In this document: positions 62,193-64,000 of the stretch, one piece after another | How the letters are laid out: every line of letters starts with the position of its first letter | Position numbering within the stretch: the stretch's first letter is position 1 | Assembly: GCF_000247815.1 (NCBI RefSeq) | Contig: NC_021692.1 | Coordinates: 4,160,961-4,224,960 of the forward strand | DNA: 64,000 nucleotides | Reading direction: 5' to 3' | From: Ficedula albicollis | Lineage: Eukaryota; Chordata; Aves; Passeriformes; Muscicapidae | Notes under the pieces: generated by a model | Databases searched by the model: none | Told to the model about the DNA's origin: nothing | What the model saw: the letters and a program-made list of their open reading frames with translations, nothing else | Position numbers and translations under genes: made by a program

Positions 62193-64000
62193 TGTTTGGG
62201 TCACAGACCCCAGCAGCAGACAGAACCACAGGCCAGTCAGTGTCTCTGCCAGGAGCTTTGGACCTTTGTCCTGTGTGGTTCTGACTATTCCTGTCTGGCT
62301 GTCACATGCCATTTTCAAGATCATTTGAAACTCTTTTTTTGTATTTTTATTGAATTACAACAACATTCTTGAGTTCTTCCATTTCAAGGCATTAGTTTCT
62401 AAACTTCTTGCAAGAACCTTTAGTTCAATCAATTTCCAATTCCTACCTGTGGAATATATACTCCTAACAACTAGAAATAGTGATGACATTTGGGTTCTCT
62501 CTGGGAAATTGTTTTTAACAGTGTAATTTTTCAAGCTCAGAAAAACTGTGTCTTAATGCTTGTTCTCCATTCGCTATTTTTAGCCATTTATTGAGAAAAA
62601 AAAAAAGTTTTATGTATCCAGAAGCTTGTTTTTTGCCTCTCTGTACTTGCTGTAGCAGTTTAGTACTCAGTGGTGGGTTTCTTTTTCATTTCAGTAGCTT
62701 CAGGCCCTTTGAAGTCCTGCAGGTGAAGGTGAAGGTTTACTCTGGTTTAAGAGGGCACTTTCTGTCCAATTTTAATTTCCAGATTCAGCAATTCCCACAT
62801 GTGCTTTTATTGTGTTACCAAAAGGAAAAAAAAACACAAAAAAACATACATACAACTCAAAACAAAACAAAAGAGAAACCACAGCTATAAAAATAACACA
62901 TTTTCCAAAGATAACATTACAAAAAATACAATTCCTACCACAGAGTGATCCAGTAATACTGCCAGGAACAGCCCCAGAAACGCTGGAAATGTGAGTGGTT
63001 GTTGCAAAAGCCTTAAAGCATTAAAGTGCTTTGCTGAGCTGTTTCCTGGGGACAGAGATTCACTGTCAGCCACCCAGGGGAGTTCCCAATCCCTGTGGTG
63101 TGAGGGCTGGGATGGCCTCAGGGATGGTGACTGCACCTGCAGCTCAGCAGAGGGAGAGGAGGGACAGGAGGCCACCTGTGTGTGCTGAAGGAGCTGCTGT
63201 GGGACACCCAGACAGGGCCTTGGAGGAGTGTCCCTGGCCCAGGGCTGTGCTCACACTCCTGTCCCCCTTGGGGAGGGAACAGCCACTGCCTGCCTGCAGC
63301 AGAAGTCAGGTGAGCCCTGGTGGGACTTGAGCTCTTCTTGTGCTCTTGCTTTGAGGGTTCAGGGGTTTGGGAAGGGTATCCAGCCCCTTCCCCAGCCTGG
63401 GGGTGATGGGAAGCAGGTGCAGGGCTGCCTTTGGAGGCCTCCAGAGGGAGAATGCAGCAGTGGGAATGCGCTGGGTGGCATCTTCTCTGTGCAGGTTCCC
63501 TCAGGCTGCCCAAAACCTCGAGTGAGCCAGGGCTGAGGGGGCAGATGCAGCAGCTCCCTGCCCTCCCTCGCACAGCGACAGCTCCTGTGACTTCCAGTGC
63601 CTTTCCAAGAGCTGCTGTGGGACATTGCTTTCCCACAATGTGTAGGGAGGGAGCACGCCAGTTTGTGTCCTTGCTTTCTGTGGAAGGCTTTTTTCCCTGT
63701 CTGAATCAACAGAGAAATTACAGATGGGAAAAATGACGAGGAACAGAAGAGAATTGGGAAGTCAGTCCATGCCATGCTCCAGAAAGATGGAATTTACACC
63801 ATGGCATTCCAGCTTGTCAGGTCTGACCTGTCAACAAAACTCCCTAAGGGAGCAGGGAGGGGTTATCCAGACCTCTGACTTCCCAGGACAATCACTGGCT
63901 TTCCCCCTCCTCCACAACTGCATGCAAGAGATTCAGAGGAGGAAAAAAAACTGAGTTTTGAATAGATAAGGCTGGAGACAGGATTCTCTGCATGTTTACA
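62193..64000. other. Intergenic DNA at the end of the window, no supported gene
   Basis: An AT-rich half (62,330-62,960, with A-rich runs near 62,820-62,870) and a GC-richer half follow. No exon was recognised. By synteny TP73 would be expected beyond this point, but none of its exons is visible here. Confidence 0.5.

Noticed and set aside
61419..62328. Repeat proteins GWDWDGIGMGL (+) and PIPSQSHPN (-)
   Set aside because: Products of an 11-bp satellite inside a CR1; all frames stay open because the unit has no stop codons.
62193..64000. First or last exons of TP73
   Set aside because: No p53-type DNA-binding or SAM-domain sequence is visible in the last 1.8 kb.

Overview
The window looks like vertebrate, almost certainly avian, nuclear DNA. 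Spliced genes have GT-AG introns and short intergenic spacers. The interspersed repeats are nearly all short 3' fragments of CR1-type LINEs. The gene order mirrors human 1p36.32, which in chicken lies on a microchromosome (chromosome 21, from general knowledge). A songbird or other neoavian is plausible, but the species cannot be fixed from sequence alone.

Layout. 1-18,300 is gene-poor: CR1 fragments, purine and C-rich tracts, AT-rich stretches that could be conserved non-coding elements, and one CpG-rich promoter-like island near 14 kb with no recognisable gene. Then come, in order: C1orf174 orthologue (+, 20,086-22,061, 5' truncated); DFFB, the caspase-activated DNase (-, 25,387-27,781, CIDE-N exons missing); CEP104, the ciliary-tip protein (+, 30,239-42,287, 21 coding exons, complete coding sequence, 944 aa); LRRC47 (+, 46,573-49,801, start missing); CCDC27 (-, 51,220-53,764, N-terminus missing); and an unusual gene (+, 54,147-60,997, 9 exons, 529 aa) that joins a CGGBP1-like zinc finger to a Gfo/Idh/MocA oxidoreductase whose catalytic residues are partly replaced. 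The end of the window (62.2-64 kb) has no recognisable gene. Exon joins given for these genes were checked by phase: every internal exon length fits its neighbours.

The most conspicuous structure is five pure poly-C tracts (243, 1778, 1968, 1524 and 242 bp). Each sits in a GC-rich island, and four of the five coincide with the 5' end of one or two genes. Two are flanked by direct copies of the same unique sequence, which is what falsely filled assembly gaps look like. They remove the start of C1orf174, DFFB, LRRC47 and CCDC27 and probably the non-coding first exon of CEP104. The very long poly-proline and poly-glycine reading frames across them are not genes.

Other points: a perfect-looking 736-bp tandem duplication between C1orf174 and DFFB; a CR1 with an internal 190-bp duplication; an 11-bp G-rich satellite grown inside another CR1; a 40-bp minisatellite in intron 1 of the fusion gene and a 15-bp one upstream of LRRC47; loss of the proline in the expected EB1-binding SxIP motif of CEP104; and a short basic tail in DFFB. 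The genes share a neighbourhood, not a pathway: CEP104 and CCDC27 are coiled-coil proteins (CEP104 ciliary), DFFB acts in apoptotic DNA cleavage, and LRRC47 carries a PheRS-type B3/B4 domain.
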